From contig QEUW01000162.1 of NCBI GenBank assembly GCA_003577005.1, forward strand, positions 1 through 18,533: 18,533 nucleotides of DNA, written 5' to 3'. Made by a program: the position numbers and the translations under genes. A model generated the notes under the pieces. The model saw nothing but the letters and a program-made list of their open reading frames with translations. It was not told the origin of the DNA and searched no databases. Of this stretch, positions 6,388 through 14,633 are shown one piece after another (position 1 is the first letter of the stretch; every line of letters begins with the position of its first letter). Source of the DNA: Chloroflexota bacterium (lineage in GTDB: Bacteria > Chloroflexota > Anaerolineae > Caldilineales > Caldilineaceae).

Positions 6388-7881
6388 TCAGACCGTCGGC
6401 TTGATATTTTGGTTGAGGCGGAACAGGTTTGTCGGGTCATACTTGTTCTTGATCGCCACCAGCCGCTCGTAATTGGCTCCGTGGCTGGCCTGCACCATCT
6501 GTTCGCCTTCTTCATTTAGCCCAGGGAAGTTCATATAGATCCCCTCTCTGGCGTAAGGCTGCATGGCCCGCCAGAAGTCACGAGTCCAGTTGACATTGGT
6601 CTCGGTCTCCGCCGGGTCGGCCCAGGTGGTGTTGAAGACCAGCCAGAAGGGTGCGCTGCGGTCGCCAAAAGCGGTCGCCTCGGCAGGCACGCGGCTCGCC
6701 GCACCGCCCATCGCCCAGAGATCGACAATCGTCATCTCGGAGGGCCGGTCGATGGCCCACTCCACCAGGTCATCGATCACCATGTCATCCAACGAGGTGA
6801 GATAGTGCGATTTCCAGTAGTGACTCAGTACGCCGGCCGGGAAGAGGGCGTCGAGTGAACTCTGGATGGCCGTGTAAGGCATGGGGCTGGTCAGATCGGC
6901 CAGCGGCGTGGTCAACTTGCGCAGCGGTTGGATCACCTGCTCGCCTTGCTCAATCGGGCCGGCGTAGAGACCGGCCATGACCAGTACCCGCTGGCCGTGA
7001 ATCTGCGGCGGAAATATGGGGGCTGGCGGCACGGTCCAGAAAAAGGCGTTGCTGCTAAACTCGTCGGGGGCAGCCGCCATGAAATCGCGCCAGCCCGGCA
7101 GGATTTCACGCGCCCGCTCCGCCGGGTAGAGAATGAGCAGAAAGAGCGCCAGCGGACCCACCGGATGCAGGCGGTACTCAAACGAGGTGACGACGCCAAA
7201 GTTGCCGCCGCCGCCCCGGATGGCCCAAAATAGATCGTCGTGCTCTTCGGCGCTGGCCGTCACCAACTGCCCATCCGCCGTCACGACATCGACGGACAAC
7301 AGATTGTCACAGCTCAGGCCATATTTGCGCCGCAGCCAGCCCAGGCCGCCGCCCAATGTCAACCCGGCGATACCGGTGGTAGAGACCGCGCCGCCCGGTG
7401 TGGCGAGTCCAAAAAGCTGCGTCTCCCGGTCCAGGTCACCCCAGGTTGCGCCCCCTTGCGCTCGCGCCGTCCGCTGCCTGGGGTCGACGTGGACACCGCG
7501 CATCAACGAGAGATCGATCACAATGCCACCGTCGCAGGTGGCATTGCCGGCGGCGTTGTGCCCACCGCCGCGCACGGCCACCAGGAGTTCCTGCTCACGG
7601 GCAAAGTTGACCGCGGCGGTGACATCGGCCGCGCCTGTGCAGCGGGCGATCAAGGCGGGTCGCTTGTCGATCATGCCGTTCCAGACCTGCCGCGCTTCCT
7701 CGTAGCCGGTGTCGCCGGGCTGCAACAGCGGGCCACGCAGGCCGCTGCGGAACTGCTCCACAGCGGCCTCGTCAAGCGCTGGTTGTTCAACCGGCGGCGT
7801 GGCGAACATCGTCGGGGGTTGTAAAGTGTTTGGTAGCGCTGTCATCGTTGGGGGGTGTAGCGTGTTTTGTCGTGTTGTCAT
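6388..7881 (-). CDS. FAD-linked oxidase, PCMH/berberine-bridge type
   Basis: 497 residues. The PCMH-type FAD domain holds VRGGGHNAAGN, whose His108 is the expected 8-alpha-histidyl FAD attachment. It also has TGIAGLTLGGGLGWLRRKYGLSCDNLLSVDVVTADG and WAIRGGGGNFGVVTSFEYRLHPVG. A substrate domain follows, and the C-terminus is a clear BBE motif (NYERLVAIKNKYDPTNLFRLNQNIKP). The second flavin-linking Cys of bicovalent enzymes is absent at its usual place before the glycine-rich loop (AVSTTG there), so mono-covalent FAD is inferred. Such enzymes oxidise alcohols, sugars or amines with O2; the substrate cannot be told. Residues 6-29 are a tandem 12-residue repeat (NTLHPPTMTALP / NTLQPPTMFATP) that looks like a recent N-terminal duplication. 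The start is the ATG at 7881, with GGAG upstream; a TTG 12 nt earlier overlaps that Shine-Dalgarno. It lies 23 nt after the 68-residue gene, so the two are probably one operon. Confidence 0.9.
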   Translation of the reverse strand: MTTRQNTLHPPTMTALPNTLQPPTMFATPPVEQPALDEAAVEQFRSGLRGPLLQPGDTGYEEARQVWNGMIDKRPALIARCTGAADVTAAVNFAREQELLVAVRGGGHNAAGNATCDGGIVIDLSLMRGVHVDPRQRTARAQGGATWGDLDRETQLFGLATPGGAVSTTGIAGLTLGGGLGWLRRKYGLSCDNLLSVDVVTADGQLVTASAEEHDDLFWAIRGGGGNFGVVTSFEYRLHPVGPLALFLLILYPAERAREILPGWRDFMAAAPDEFSSNAFFWTVPPAPIFPPQIHGQRVLVMAGLYAGPIEQGEQVIQPLRKLTTPLADLTSPMPYTAIQSSLDALFPAGVLSHYWKSHYLTSLDDMVIDDLVEWAIDRPSEMTIVDLWAMGGAASRVPAEATAFGDRSAPFWLVFNTTWADPAETETNVNWTRDFWRAMQPYAREGIYMNFPGLNEEGEQMVQASHGANYERLVAIKNKYDPTNLFRLNQNIKPTV

Positions 7882-7904
7882 GATTTTCTCCAAGAATTTC
7901 TGTG

Positions 7905-8111
7905 CTATTCCGGATCAGCCGGCGAATCTTCCTCGGGTTCCAGCCCACGGAGCAGCGCATTGACCAGGTCGGCGGCGTTGGCAAAGCCACGGGTGTAACC
8001 GGTGCGCGAATCCTCCAGGCGAAAGCGCCAGATCTCTTGTCGTGTTTGCTCGCCGCGCTCCTTCCAGACAATCAAGAGGTAGATGCGCTGATAGGGTGCC
8101 TTGCTCGTCAT
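7905..8111 (-). CDS. Small conserved-looking protein, 68 residues
   Basis: Begins at the ATG at 8111 (MTSKAPYQRIYLLIVWKE); the longer open frame upstream to 8207 overlaps the divergent promoter and is composition-poor. The protein has an alternating hydrophobic/charged pattern. Recognisable elements are YLLIVWKERG, EIWRFRLEDSRTGYTRGFANAADLVNALLRGL and an acidic tail. This layout (beta-strand, W-R-F-x-L-E-D-x-R-T-G turn, then a helix beginning GFAN/DLV) resembles small uncharacterised proteins I recall from Chloroflexota, usually near BTAD-type regulators, but no function is known to me. No signal peptide or membrane segment. It lies 23 nt before the FAD oxidase and is transcribed divergently from the large regulator; partner or accessory roles are speculation. 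The Shine-Dalgarno is weak (CGGAA). Confidence 0.65.
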   Translation of the reverse strand: MTSKAPYQRIYLLIVWKERGEQTRQEIWRFRLEDSRTGYTRGFANAADLVNALLRGLEPEEDSPADPE

Positions 8112-8133
8112 GCGTGTTCCGTTAGGTCTGTGC

Positions 8134-8151
8134 ACCGGAATCCGGTATAAT
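8134..8151 (+). promoter_or_regulatory. TATAAT box overlapping a 13-nt palindrome in the divergent promoter
   Basis: ACCGGA-A-TCCGGT (8134-8146) is a perfect odd palindrome touching TATAAT (8146-8151), about 100 nt before the regulator's start. No good -35 box lies at the right spacing, which would suit an activator-dependent promoter. The palindrome is a candidate operator for the 8111/8252 divergent pair, possibly bound by the regulator itself. Confidence 0.4.
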
Positions 8152-8251
8152 CGATCCAGGGCAAGGATAGCAGGCGGCGCAGACGGGGGCGCGACGAACC
8201 GGCGCAACCTGCGCGATGAAACAGTGACGAACTGTTCCAGCGGAGAATCTG

Positions 8252-11200
8252 ATGGGGAAAAACCTGGAACTGACGCTGCTGGGTGCGCCGGAGGTGCGGC
8301 TCGCCGGCGAGCCGGTGACGGGCTTTCGTTCCAAGAAGGCCCAGGCGCTGCTCTTCTATCTCGCCGTCACCGGACATCCCCACACACGCCCTGCCCTGGC
8401 TGGTCTGCTCTGGGGCGAGTTTGCCGAAAGTCAGGCGCGGGTCAACCTCAACAAGACGCTGTCGAATCTGCGCGAGTTGGTGGGCGACCACTTGCTCGTT
8501 GATCGCGACACCGTTGCTTTCCAACTGGAGAGTGCCCACGAACTCGATGTCCCCCAGTTTGTCACGGCTGCAACGGCTGCCCTCGCCGAGCGAGAACGGA
8601 TGGCGTTAATCAAGGTTGCCGATTCCTATCGCGGCGATTTCCTGGCTGGGTTCTATATCGACGATGCGCCGGCCTTTGAGACCTGGATGTTGCACGAGCG
8701 CGCCCGGCTGCGCGAGCAGGTCCTGCAAGTGCTGTACGCCGTGGTGGATCAGGCAGCCGCGCACGGCGATCTGGCGCAGGCGCTCGACTATACGCGGCGC
8801 ATCCTGGCGCTGGAGCCGTGGCGCGAAGAGGCGCACCGATGGTTGATGCTGTTATTGGCCCAAAACGGGGAACGCAGCGCTGCGCTCAACCAATATGGCG
8901 TCTGTCGCCAGATCCTGGCCGATGAATTGGCCGTGGAGCCGGCAGCCGAAACGACGGAGTTGTACTATCGCATCCGTTCGGGACAGATCGAGCCGGCCAA
9001 ACCCACGGGCCAGACCTCTCCGTCCGTGGCCAGGCCCGCGGGCTCGCCACCGCCTCCACCGCCCAGGTTGCCACCTCAGCCAACGCCTTTTGTTGGCCGC
9101 GGCGAGGAGGTGATGATGCTCGTCGAGCGTCTGCGCGACCCGGCCTGCCGCTTACTGACCCTGGTAGGGCCGGGCGGCATCGGCAAGACGCGCCTGGCCG
9201 TTGAGTTGGCGCAACGGCTGGTAGAGGCACAGCCCGACGCCGGCGACTTTCCTGATGGGATCGTCTTTGTGGCGCTGGCGGGGGTGGATTCGATCAACGG
9301 AGCTGTGGCGTCCATCGCCGCTGCCGTTGGGTGCCACTTTCATGCACATGATTCACCCCAACAACAATTGTTGGACTCTCTTCGCCTGCGTCAGATGTTG
9401 CTGGTGCTAGATAATGTTGAACAGGTGCCTGGCGGCGCAGAATTGCTCTCGACGATCCTGGCTGCCGCGCCGGGTGTCTGCCTGGTGGTGACGACGCGCG
9501 AGGCGCTCAACCTGCAAGAGGCGTGGTTTCATCCGCTGGCGGGGTTGGCCTTCCCCGAGCGCGCCAGTGAATCCGCCCAGTCCATTGCCGGGTACGACGC
9601 CGTACAACTCTTTGTCCAGAGTGCCCGGCGAGCGCGCGGCGACTTTACCCTGGCTAGCAATGAACAAAGTGTGGTTCGTATTTGCCGTCTCGTGGAGGGG
9701 ATGCCGCTGGCGCTGGAACTGGCCGCAGCCTGGCTGCGTCTCTTGCCGGCGGCCAAGGTCGCCCAGGAGATCGAACGCGGTATCGATATTCTCACTGCTC
9801 GCCACCAGAATATACCTGCGCGCCACCGCAGCCTGCGCACCATCCTGGAGCAAAGCTGGGCCATGCTGAGCCCCAATGAGGCGGTCGTGGCTCGGCGGCT
9901 GGCGGTCTTTCAAGGGGGCTTTGAACAGGAAGCTGCGGAACAGGTTGCCACGGCAACCTTGCTGACGTTGGCCGGGCTGGTGGAAAAATCGCTGCTACGG
10001 GTGACCACCACCGGTCGCTATCAGATGCACGAACTGTTACGCCAGTTCGCCGTTGAACACCTGGCCGCTGACGCTGCCGAACAGGCCGTCATCCGCAGCC
10101 GCCATGCTGCCTACTTTCTAGCCTATCTGATCGAGCGGGAACCGCTGCTGATGGGCAAGGAGCAGTCGCACGCCCTGGCCGAGATCGGCGAGGAGATCGC
10201 CAACATCCTGGCGGGCTGGCAGCAGGCTGTTGCGCAATTAGATCTCGCCGCTCTCGAACCGGCGGTGGATGCGCTCTATCGCTACTATTGGATCTACGGC
10301 CGCGCTCAGGAGGGGGTGGAACTCCTGGCACAGGCGGCCACCCAGTTTGCCCTCATCGACCAACACCCTGAACTGCTCCGGCTTGATATGGTGCGTAGCA
10401 AGCTGGACCTCCGCCAGGGGATGTTCTATTACTTTTTGGGCGATTATGAGACAGCTACCGTCCATCTCACAGCCGCGCATCAACGGGCACGGGATCTTCA
10501 TCGTGAAAAAGAGGTCGCAATGGCGCTCAATATGCTGGGGGTGATAGCGGGCATCCAAGGTAAGGTGGCGCTCGCCCGCAAACAACTGGCGCAAAGCCTG
10601 GCCCTTTTTCGCACGGTGGGCCATCTCGACGGTGTGGCTGACACGCTGCATGAGCTGGCGCAGCTCTGTTCGCATGTGGGTGACTTTGTCCAGGCAAAGA
10701 GCCTAGCCGCCGAAAGCCTAGCCATCAGCCGTCAGCTAGAACGGCCGGATTGGATCGCCAGTGCGCTCGATGCGCTGGGGTGGACGAGCTTTTGCCTGGG
10801 CGAATACGATGCGGCGGCGGCGCACTATCAGGAAAGCCTGGCCACATTTGAGCGCAGTGATCACCAACTGGGCAAGGCGCTGGCGCTGGGCGGGCTGGCG
10901 CTTGTGAGTTGGGCCCACGGTCGATTGGGTACAGCCCGCAACCAAGCCGAAGAGAGCCTGGCCATCTGCCGCACCATCGGCCACCCACTCCATATAGCCA
11001 CCCGTCTCACCATCCTGGCGTTGATCGCCGATGAGCAAGGCGATTTTGCGGATGCCCAACGGTGGGGGCAGGAGGGTCTGGAGTCGGTCCAGCGGGTAGG
11101 GAGCCCGGTCTTTCGAGCCTACAACCTCGCCTTGCTGGCGGCGACGATCAGGGGTGGCAAAGACTTTTTGGCGCGCCGGCGCCATCTGAATGATTTGTTG

Positions 11201-11524
11201 CGCAGCGTCGCGGAGGCCGGTTTGCCGCCATCGCTGACGATTATGCTTTATCATTGGGCGTGTGTTCTGGTGGAGGAGGGCGAACTCGTTGGGGCGACCG
11301 CTGACAGGTGTGCGCAGAAGTTGGGCCAGGCCTGGGAATTGCTCGCTGTAATACAGCAGCACCCGGGCTGCTGGCGGGTGTTCCGCGACCGTGCGGCGCA
11401 ACTTGAGCAACGTATCGCCGCCGTATCGCCAGCTATGGCGGCAACGATACGGCCCTGGAAGCCTCGTTCACTAGAAGAGACCGTAGAAGAACTCTTATTA
11501 TTGACAGAGGATAGCGTATCATGA
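8252..11524 (+). CDS. BTAD/SARP-like transcriptional regulator with STAND ATPase and TPRs
   Basis: 1090 residues. Residues 1-95 form an OmpR-like winged helix of the SARP type (LELTLLGAPEVRLAGE, QALLFYLAVTG, LAGLLWGE, NLNKTLSNLRELVGDHLLVD). Residues about 97-245 are the bacterial transcriptional activation domain (WMLHERARLREQ, YTRRILALEPWREEAHRWLM, YGVCRQILADELAVEP). A Pro-rich linker (265-278) follows. The NB-ARC ATPase has FVGR, P-loop GPGGIGKT (306-313), Walker B LLVLDN (383-388), VTTRE (413-417) and GMPLALEL (483-490). A winged-helix segment with MHELLRQFA (about 592-600) leads to TPR-like repeats over about 690-1010. Known proteins of this class are DNA-binding activators switched by nucleotide and by a ligand or partner read by the TPRs. 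Start: ATG with GGAGA 6 nt upstream. It is divergent from the small-protein/FAD-oxidase unit. Confidence 0.92.
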   Translation: MGKNLELTLLGAPEVRLAGEPVTGFRSKKAQALLFYLAVTGHPHTRPALAGLLWGEFAESQARVNLNKTLSNLRELVGDHLLVDRDTVAFQLESAHELDVPQFVTAATAALAERERMALIKVADSYRGDFLAGFYIDDAPAFETWMLHERARLREQVLQVLYAVVDQAAAHGDLAQALDYTRRILALEPWREEAHRWLMLLLAQNGERSAALNQYGVCRQILADELAVEPAAETTELYYRIRSGQIEPAKPTGQTSPSVARPAGSPPPPPPRLPPQPTPFVGRGEEVMMLVERLRDPACRLLTLVGPGGIGKTRLAVELAQRLVEAQPDAGDFPDGIVFVALAGVDSINGAVASIAAAVGCHFHAHDSPQQQLLDSLRLRQMLLVLDNVEQVPGGAELLSTILAAAPGVCLVVTTREALNLQEAWFHPLAGLAFPERASESAQSIAGYDAVQLFVQSARRARGDFTLASNEQSVVRICRLVEGMPLALELAAAWLRLLPAAKVAQEIERGIDILTARHQNIPARHRSLRTILEQSWAMLSPNEAVVARRLAVFQGGFEQEAAEQVATATLLTLAGLVEKSLLRVTTTGRYQMHELLRQFAVEHLAADAAEQAVIRSRHAAYFLAYLIEREPLLMGKEQSHALAEIGEEIANILAGWQQAVAQLDLAALEPAVDALYRYYWIYGRAQEGVELLAQAATQFALIDQHPELLRLDMVRSKLDLRQGMFYYFLGDYETATVHLTAAHQRARDLHREKEVAMALNMLGVIAGIQGKVALARKQLAQSLALFRTVGHLDGVADTLHELAQLCSHVGDFVQAKSLAAESLAISRQLERPDWIASALDALGWTSFCLGEYDAAAAHYQESLATFERSDHQLGKALALGGLALVSWAHGRLGTARNQAEESLAICRTIGHPLHIATRLTILALIADEQGDFADAQRWGQEGLESVQRVGSPVFRAYNLALLAATIRGGKDFLARRRHLNDLLRSVAEAGLPPSLTIMLYHWACVLVEEGELVGATADRCAQKLGQAWELLAVIQQHPGCWRVFRDRAAQLEQRIAAVSPAMAATIRPWKPRSLEETVEELLLLTEDSVS

Positions 11525-11539
11525 ACAGCTACACAAAAG

Positions 11540-12061
11540 ATGTGCAAGTCTATGTCTGGTAGTGAAAGCGCCGTCCGCATCCGACCCGCGACGGTGGCCG
11601 ATCTGGCGCAGATTATCGCGTTAGACCGGGCGATCTTTGGCGCATACGGCGCGGACGAAGACCCAGCCATCATCCGCGCCCGGCTGGAAGTCTTTCCGGT
11701 GGGGTGTGCTGTGCTGGAGGAATCCGCTGAGGCCGTTCTGATTGCGGGTTATCTGACTACGGAGAAATGGGAGACGCCACGAGAGCCGGCGCTGGACGAG
11801 GACCCGCACACGACACACGCACCCCACGGGCGGATTCTGAATATCACCACCCTGGCTATCCATCCGGCCTACCAGAACCGTGGGCTGGGCCAGCGCCTGC
11901 TCGACGAGGCGATTGCTATTGCCCGGCGCGAAGGCTGCGAGCAGATCATCCTAGAGACGGCGCACGCAGAGCGCTTTTATCTGCGGCACGGCTTTGCCAA
12001 GCTCGGCGAACGCCAGCAGCGCGGAATTACACTTCATATCATGCAGCGGACGCTGGGATAA
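11540..12061 (+). CDS. GNAT-family N-acetyltransferase
   Basis: 173 residues. The core reads VRIRPATVADLAQI, then a beta4 strand (ILNITTLAIHPAYQNRGLGQRLLDEAIAIAR) with the acetyl-CoA pyrophosphate loop QNRGLG at 112-117. It ends with the beta5/alpha4 region ERFYLRHGFAKLGE. The acceptor is unknown. The gene begins 15 nt after the regulator's stop and is probably co-transcribed. The start is uncertain: ATGs at 11540 and 11552 both lack a Shine-Dalgarno, whereas AGAGG precedes an ATG at 11521 that overlaps the regulator's stop codon (ATGA) but is in another frame and closes after 13 codons. Either that micro-ORF couples translation, or the true N-terminus has suffered a frameshift. Confidence 0.85.
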   Translation: MCKSMSGSESAVRIRPATVADLAQIIALDRAIFGAYGADEDPAIIRARLEVFPVGCAVLEESAEAVLIAGYLTTEKWETPREPALDEDPHTTHAPHGRILNITTLAIHPAYQNRGLGQRLLDEAIAIARREGCEQIILETAHAERFYLRHGFAKLGERQQRGITLHIMQRTLG

Positions 12062-12185
12062 CGCCACTTGCCAGTCTTCGATCAACCACACGGTGCGGAT
12101 GTAGCCTACGGATATATGCCAATCCACGGCTACAATCTGAGCAAGTTTGAAACCATCCATTCATATCGTGGATAAGGGATCATTT

Positions 12186-12902
12186 ATGAGCAAACCAACC
12201 ATCGCCGTCATTGGCGGCACCGGCGCAGAAGGTTCCGGCCTGGCAGTCCGCTGGGCCGCGGCTGGCTATCCAATTCTCATTGGCAGCCGCAGCGCTGAGA
12301 AGGCAGCAACCGCCGCAACTGAACAGAGCGCCCTCTTGCCCGATGGCAGCGCAGCGATCACCGGTGCGGGCAATGCCGAGGCTGCCGCAGCCGGCGAGAT
12401 CATCGTCCTCAGCGTGCCGTATGACGCCCAGGCCGCCACCATCGACCAGATCAGAGAGGCTAGCCAAGGCAAGATTGTGGTCAGCGTCGTTGCGCCGCTC
12501 AAACCCCCGCGCGTCTCGACTGTCTGGCGCCCGCCCGGCGGTTCCGCCGCCGAGGAGGCTCAGGCGCAACTGGGCGACGGCGTGCATGTGGTGGCTGGCT
12601 TTCAAAACATTTCGGCTGAACATCTAAAGGATCTGGCGTGGGAGCCTGACAGCGATGTGCTGGTGACAGGCGATGACAAGGCGGCCAAACAGATCACCAT
12701 TGAACTGGCCAATGCCGCCGGTTTCTACGGGATCGACGCCGGCCCCCTGGCTAATTCATCGGTGGTCGAAGGGCTGACGGCGGTGCTGATCGGGATCAAC
12801 ATCCGCCACAAGGTGAAGGGGAGTGGGGTGCGCATCACAGGGATACCGCGGAATGCGGCGTGGGACAACAACGGAACAGGACAACTACGGACAAGATTCT
12901 AA
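12186..12902 (+). CDS. npdG: NADPH-dependent F420 reductase (F420H2:NADP oxidoreductase)
   Basis: 238 residues, starting at the ATG at 12186 with AAGGGA upstream. The N-terminal Rossmann fold has IAVIGGTGAEGSGLAVRWA and GSRSAEKA for the NADP phosphate. Family signatures follow: VLSVPYDAQ, VVSVVAPL, PPGGSAAEEAQ, VVAGFQNISAEHL, DVLVTGDDKAAK, DAGPLANSSVVEGLTAVLIGIN and KVKGSGVRITGI. It moves hydride between NADPH and coenzyme F420, so the host should make F420. Members I recall end at about RITGI; here 18 extra residues follow (PRNAAWDNNGTGQLRTRF), probably from loss of the ancestral stop codon. It sits 124 nt after the GNAT gene and converges with the SH3b gene. Confidence 0.9.
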   Translation: MSKPTIAVIGGTGAEGSGLAVRWAAAGYPILIGSRSAEKAATAATEQSALLPDGSAAITGAGNAEAAAAGEIIVLSVPYDAQAATIDQIREASQGKIVVSVVAPLKPPRVSTVWRPPGGSAAEEAQAQLGDGVHVVAGFQNISAEHLKDLAWEPDSDVLVTGDDKAAKQITIELANAAGFYGIDAGPLANSSVVEGLTAVLIGINIRHKVKGSGVRITGIPRNAAWDNNGTGQLRTRF

Positions 12903-12937
12903 ACTCATAAAGCAACGAGTAAACTGTGCAGTAGCGC

Positions 12938-13009
12938 GTATGGGCGCGGGGCCGGCGGTCATTTCACTACTGTCAGCAACACCATTCACCGCCGACCTCG
13001 CGCCTATAC
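12938..13009. repeat. 22-bp inverted repeat between convergent genes
   Basis: Arms 12938-12959 and 12988-13009 match at 19 of 22 positions; two of the three differences are G.U pairs in plus-strand RNA. The loop is 28 nt. It lies 35 nt past the npdG stop and 70 nt past the SH3b gene stop (on the minus strand), fitting a bidirectional terminator or a structured RNA. A smaller perfect 7-bp hairpin (GTTCGCA 13031-13037 / TGCGAAC 13046-13052) follows. Confidence 0.6.
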
Positions 13010-13079
13010 TGTACACCGATATGAAGGGCCGTTCGCATGTGGGCGTGCGAACTCCGCGGGCGCCAAGGTTGCTGGGTTG

Positions 13080-14633
13080 CTAACCTGTCACCGGCAGGTT
13101 GGCGATATCAAGGTTGGCCGTCATAAAACCACTGCTGACCCAGCCGAGCCGGCCATCGGCCAGGCGCACCTGCAACCAGAAGCCACCGGTATCGCGCCCT
13201 TCCAGCACGACGCTTTCACCCAAAGGCAGGGTGGCCAGCACAGGGAAGTTCAGCCCTGGCCCGCTGCGCACGTTGAGCAAGTTGGCGTTGACAACCGTAC
13301 CTGTCGCAAGCCCACCGACGCCTGCCGCCGGCTCAGTCACTGGCGGCGTCTCGACTGCCGGCGCAGCTTCCGTCTCAACCACCGGTAAATTGGCGATTTC
13401 GAGATTGGCGGTCATAAAGGCGCTGCTGACCCAGCCAAGCCGGCCATCGGCCAGGCGGATCTGTAGCCAGGAACCGTCCGCGTTACGGCCTTCCAGCACT
13501 GCCGTACTGCCCAATGGCAAGGTCGTAAGGAGACCAAAGTTCAATCCCGGCCCCGTACGCACGTTGAGGATAGTAGCGTCCACCACTGTGCCCAATGCCA
13601 GGCCGCCCACCCCAGTCATCGGTTCTGTCGGCGTGATGGGCGGAGTCGCTACGACTGGCGCCGCCGCTGGCTCGGTCACCGGTAAGTTGGCAATCGCAAG
13701 GTTTGTCGTCATAAAGGCGCTGCTCACCCAGCCGAGTTGGTCATCCGCCAGGCGAATCTGCAACCACGAACCATCGGCGTTACGGCCTTCCAGGACAACA
13801 GCCTGGTTGAGCGGCAGGGTTGTCAAAATGGGGAAATTCAAACCGGGGCCGGAGCGGACATTGAGAATATTCGCTCCGGTCACGGTTCCAACGGACAGGC
13901 CACCCACCCCAGGCGCAGTTTCTGTAGGCGTCACAGCAGGCGCAGCCACAACCGGCGCTGCTGGAGTTTCGCTGACCGGGAGGCTGGCAATGGCGAGGTT
14001 GGTGGTCATGTAGGCGCTGCTGACCCAGCCAAGCCGGCCATCGGCCAGGCGCACCTGCAGCCACGAGCCATCGGCATTGCGCCCTTCGAGCACGACGCTG
14101 CTGCCTAATGGCAACGACGAAAGGAAACCATAGGCCAGGCCAGGGCCGGTGCGGACATTGAGATTATTCGCATTCACCACGGTCCCCAACGCCTGCCCAC
14201 CAGTTCCGGCAACAGGTTCCGCAGGTGTGGCGGGTGGGGCTGTCACGACCGCGGGTGCGTCCGTCACCACTGGTAGCGTGGCGAGATTGAGGGTTGTCGT
14301 AATCACCGCAGTACTGACCCAACCGAGCCGGCCATCTGGCACCCGGACCTGCAACCAGGAGCCATCAGCGTTGCGACCTGCCAACACAAAACCCTGGCTG
14401 GGAGCCAGCGTGACAAGTACAGGGAAGTTTAGCCCTGGCCCGGTGCGTATGTTGAGGTTGTCGAATGCCTGGAGCGTAGCACCCGTTGCCTGAGTTATTG
14501 GGGTTCCTGGGATCGATTCTACACCTGGTGTGGTAGTGTCTTGTGCTGCGCTTGGGGCGGCGCTTGCTAAGCTCAACGTCAAAATGATGGCCATCACCAG
14601 CGTCATTCGTATGTATCGTTGTAGACTACTCAT
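13080..14633 (-). CDS. Secreted protein with five bacterial SH3 (SH3b) repeats
   Basis: 517 residues. An N-terminal signal peptide (residues 1 to about 30, hydrophobic MTLVMAIILTLSLASA, cleavage near SAAQD) directs export. It is followed by five SH3b domains at about 53-120, 149-219, 248-318, 347-417 and 445-515, spaced about 98-99 residues apart. Each carries LN[IV]R[TS]GPGL near its start and GSWLQ[VI]R.ADGRLGWVS. Linkers are Pro/Ala/Thr/Val-rich (PVVATPPITPTEP). Repeats 2-5 are nearly identical in places (VVLEGRNADGSWLQ), which implies recent duplication or gene conversion; repeat 1 is most divergent (AGRNADGSWLQVRVPD). No peptidase or amidase domain is attached, so an adhesive, cell-wall or ligand-binding role is likelier than hydrolysis. 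Start: ATG at 14633 with GGAGG upstream. The 251-nt gap upstream shows no further gene. Confidence 0.9.
   Translation of the reverse strand: MSSLQRYIRMTLVMAIILTLSLASAAPSAAQDTTTPGVESIPGTPITQATGATLQAFDNLNIRTGPGLNFPVLVTLAPSQGFVLAGRNADGSWLQVRVPDGRLGWVSTAVITTTLNLATLPVVTDAPAVVTAPPATPAEPVAGTGGQALGTVVNANNLNVRTGPGLAYGFLSSLPLGSSVVLEGRNADGSWLQVRLADGRLGWVSSAYMTTNLAIASLPVSETPAAPVVAAPAVTPTETAPGVGGLSVGTVTGANILNVRSGPGLNFPILTTLPLNQAVVLEGRNADGSWLQIRLADDQLGWVSSAFMTTNLAIANLPVTEPAAAPVVATPPITPTEPMTGVGGLALGTVVDATILNVRTGPGLNFGLLTTLPLGSTAVLEGRNADGSWLQIRLADGRLGWVSSAFMTANLEIANLPVVETEAAPAVETPPVTEPAAGVGGLATGTVVNANLLNVRSGPGLNFPVLATLPLGESVVLEGRDTGGFWLQVRLADGRLGWVSSGFMTANLDIANLPVTG

Noticed and set aside
7882..7893. TTG start four codons upstream for the FAD oxidase
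   Set aside because: The TTG overlaps the GGAG ribosome site that properly positions the ATG at 7881.
13099..14013. 304-residue plus-strand open frame with internal repeats
   Set aside because: Its repeats are the antisense of the SH3b repeats; no signal peptide or known domain.
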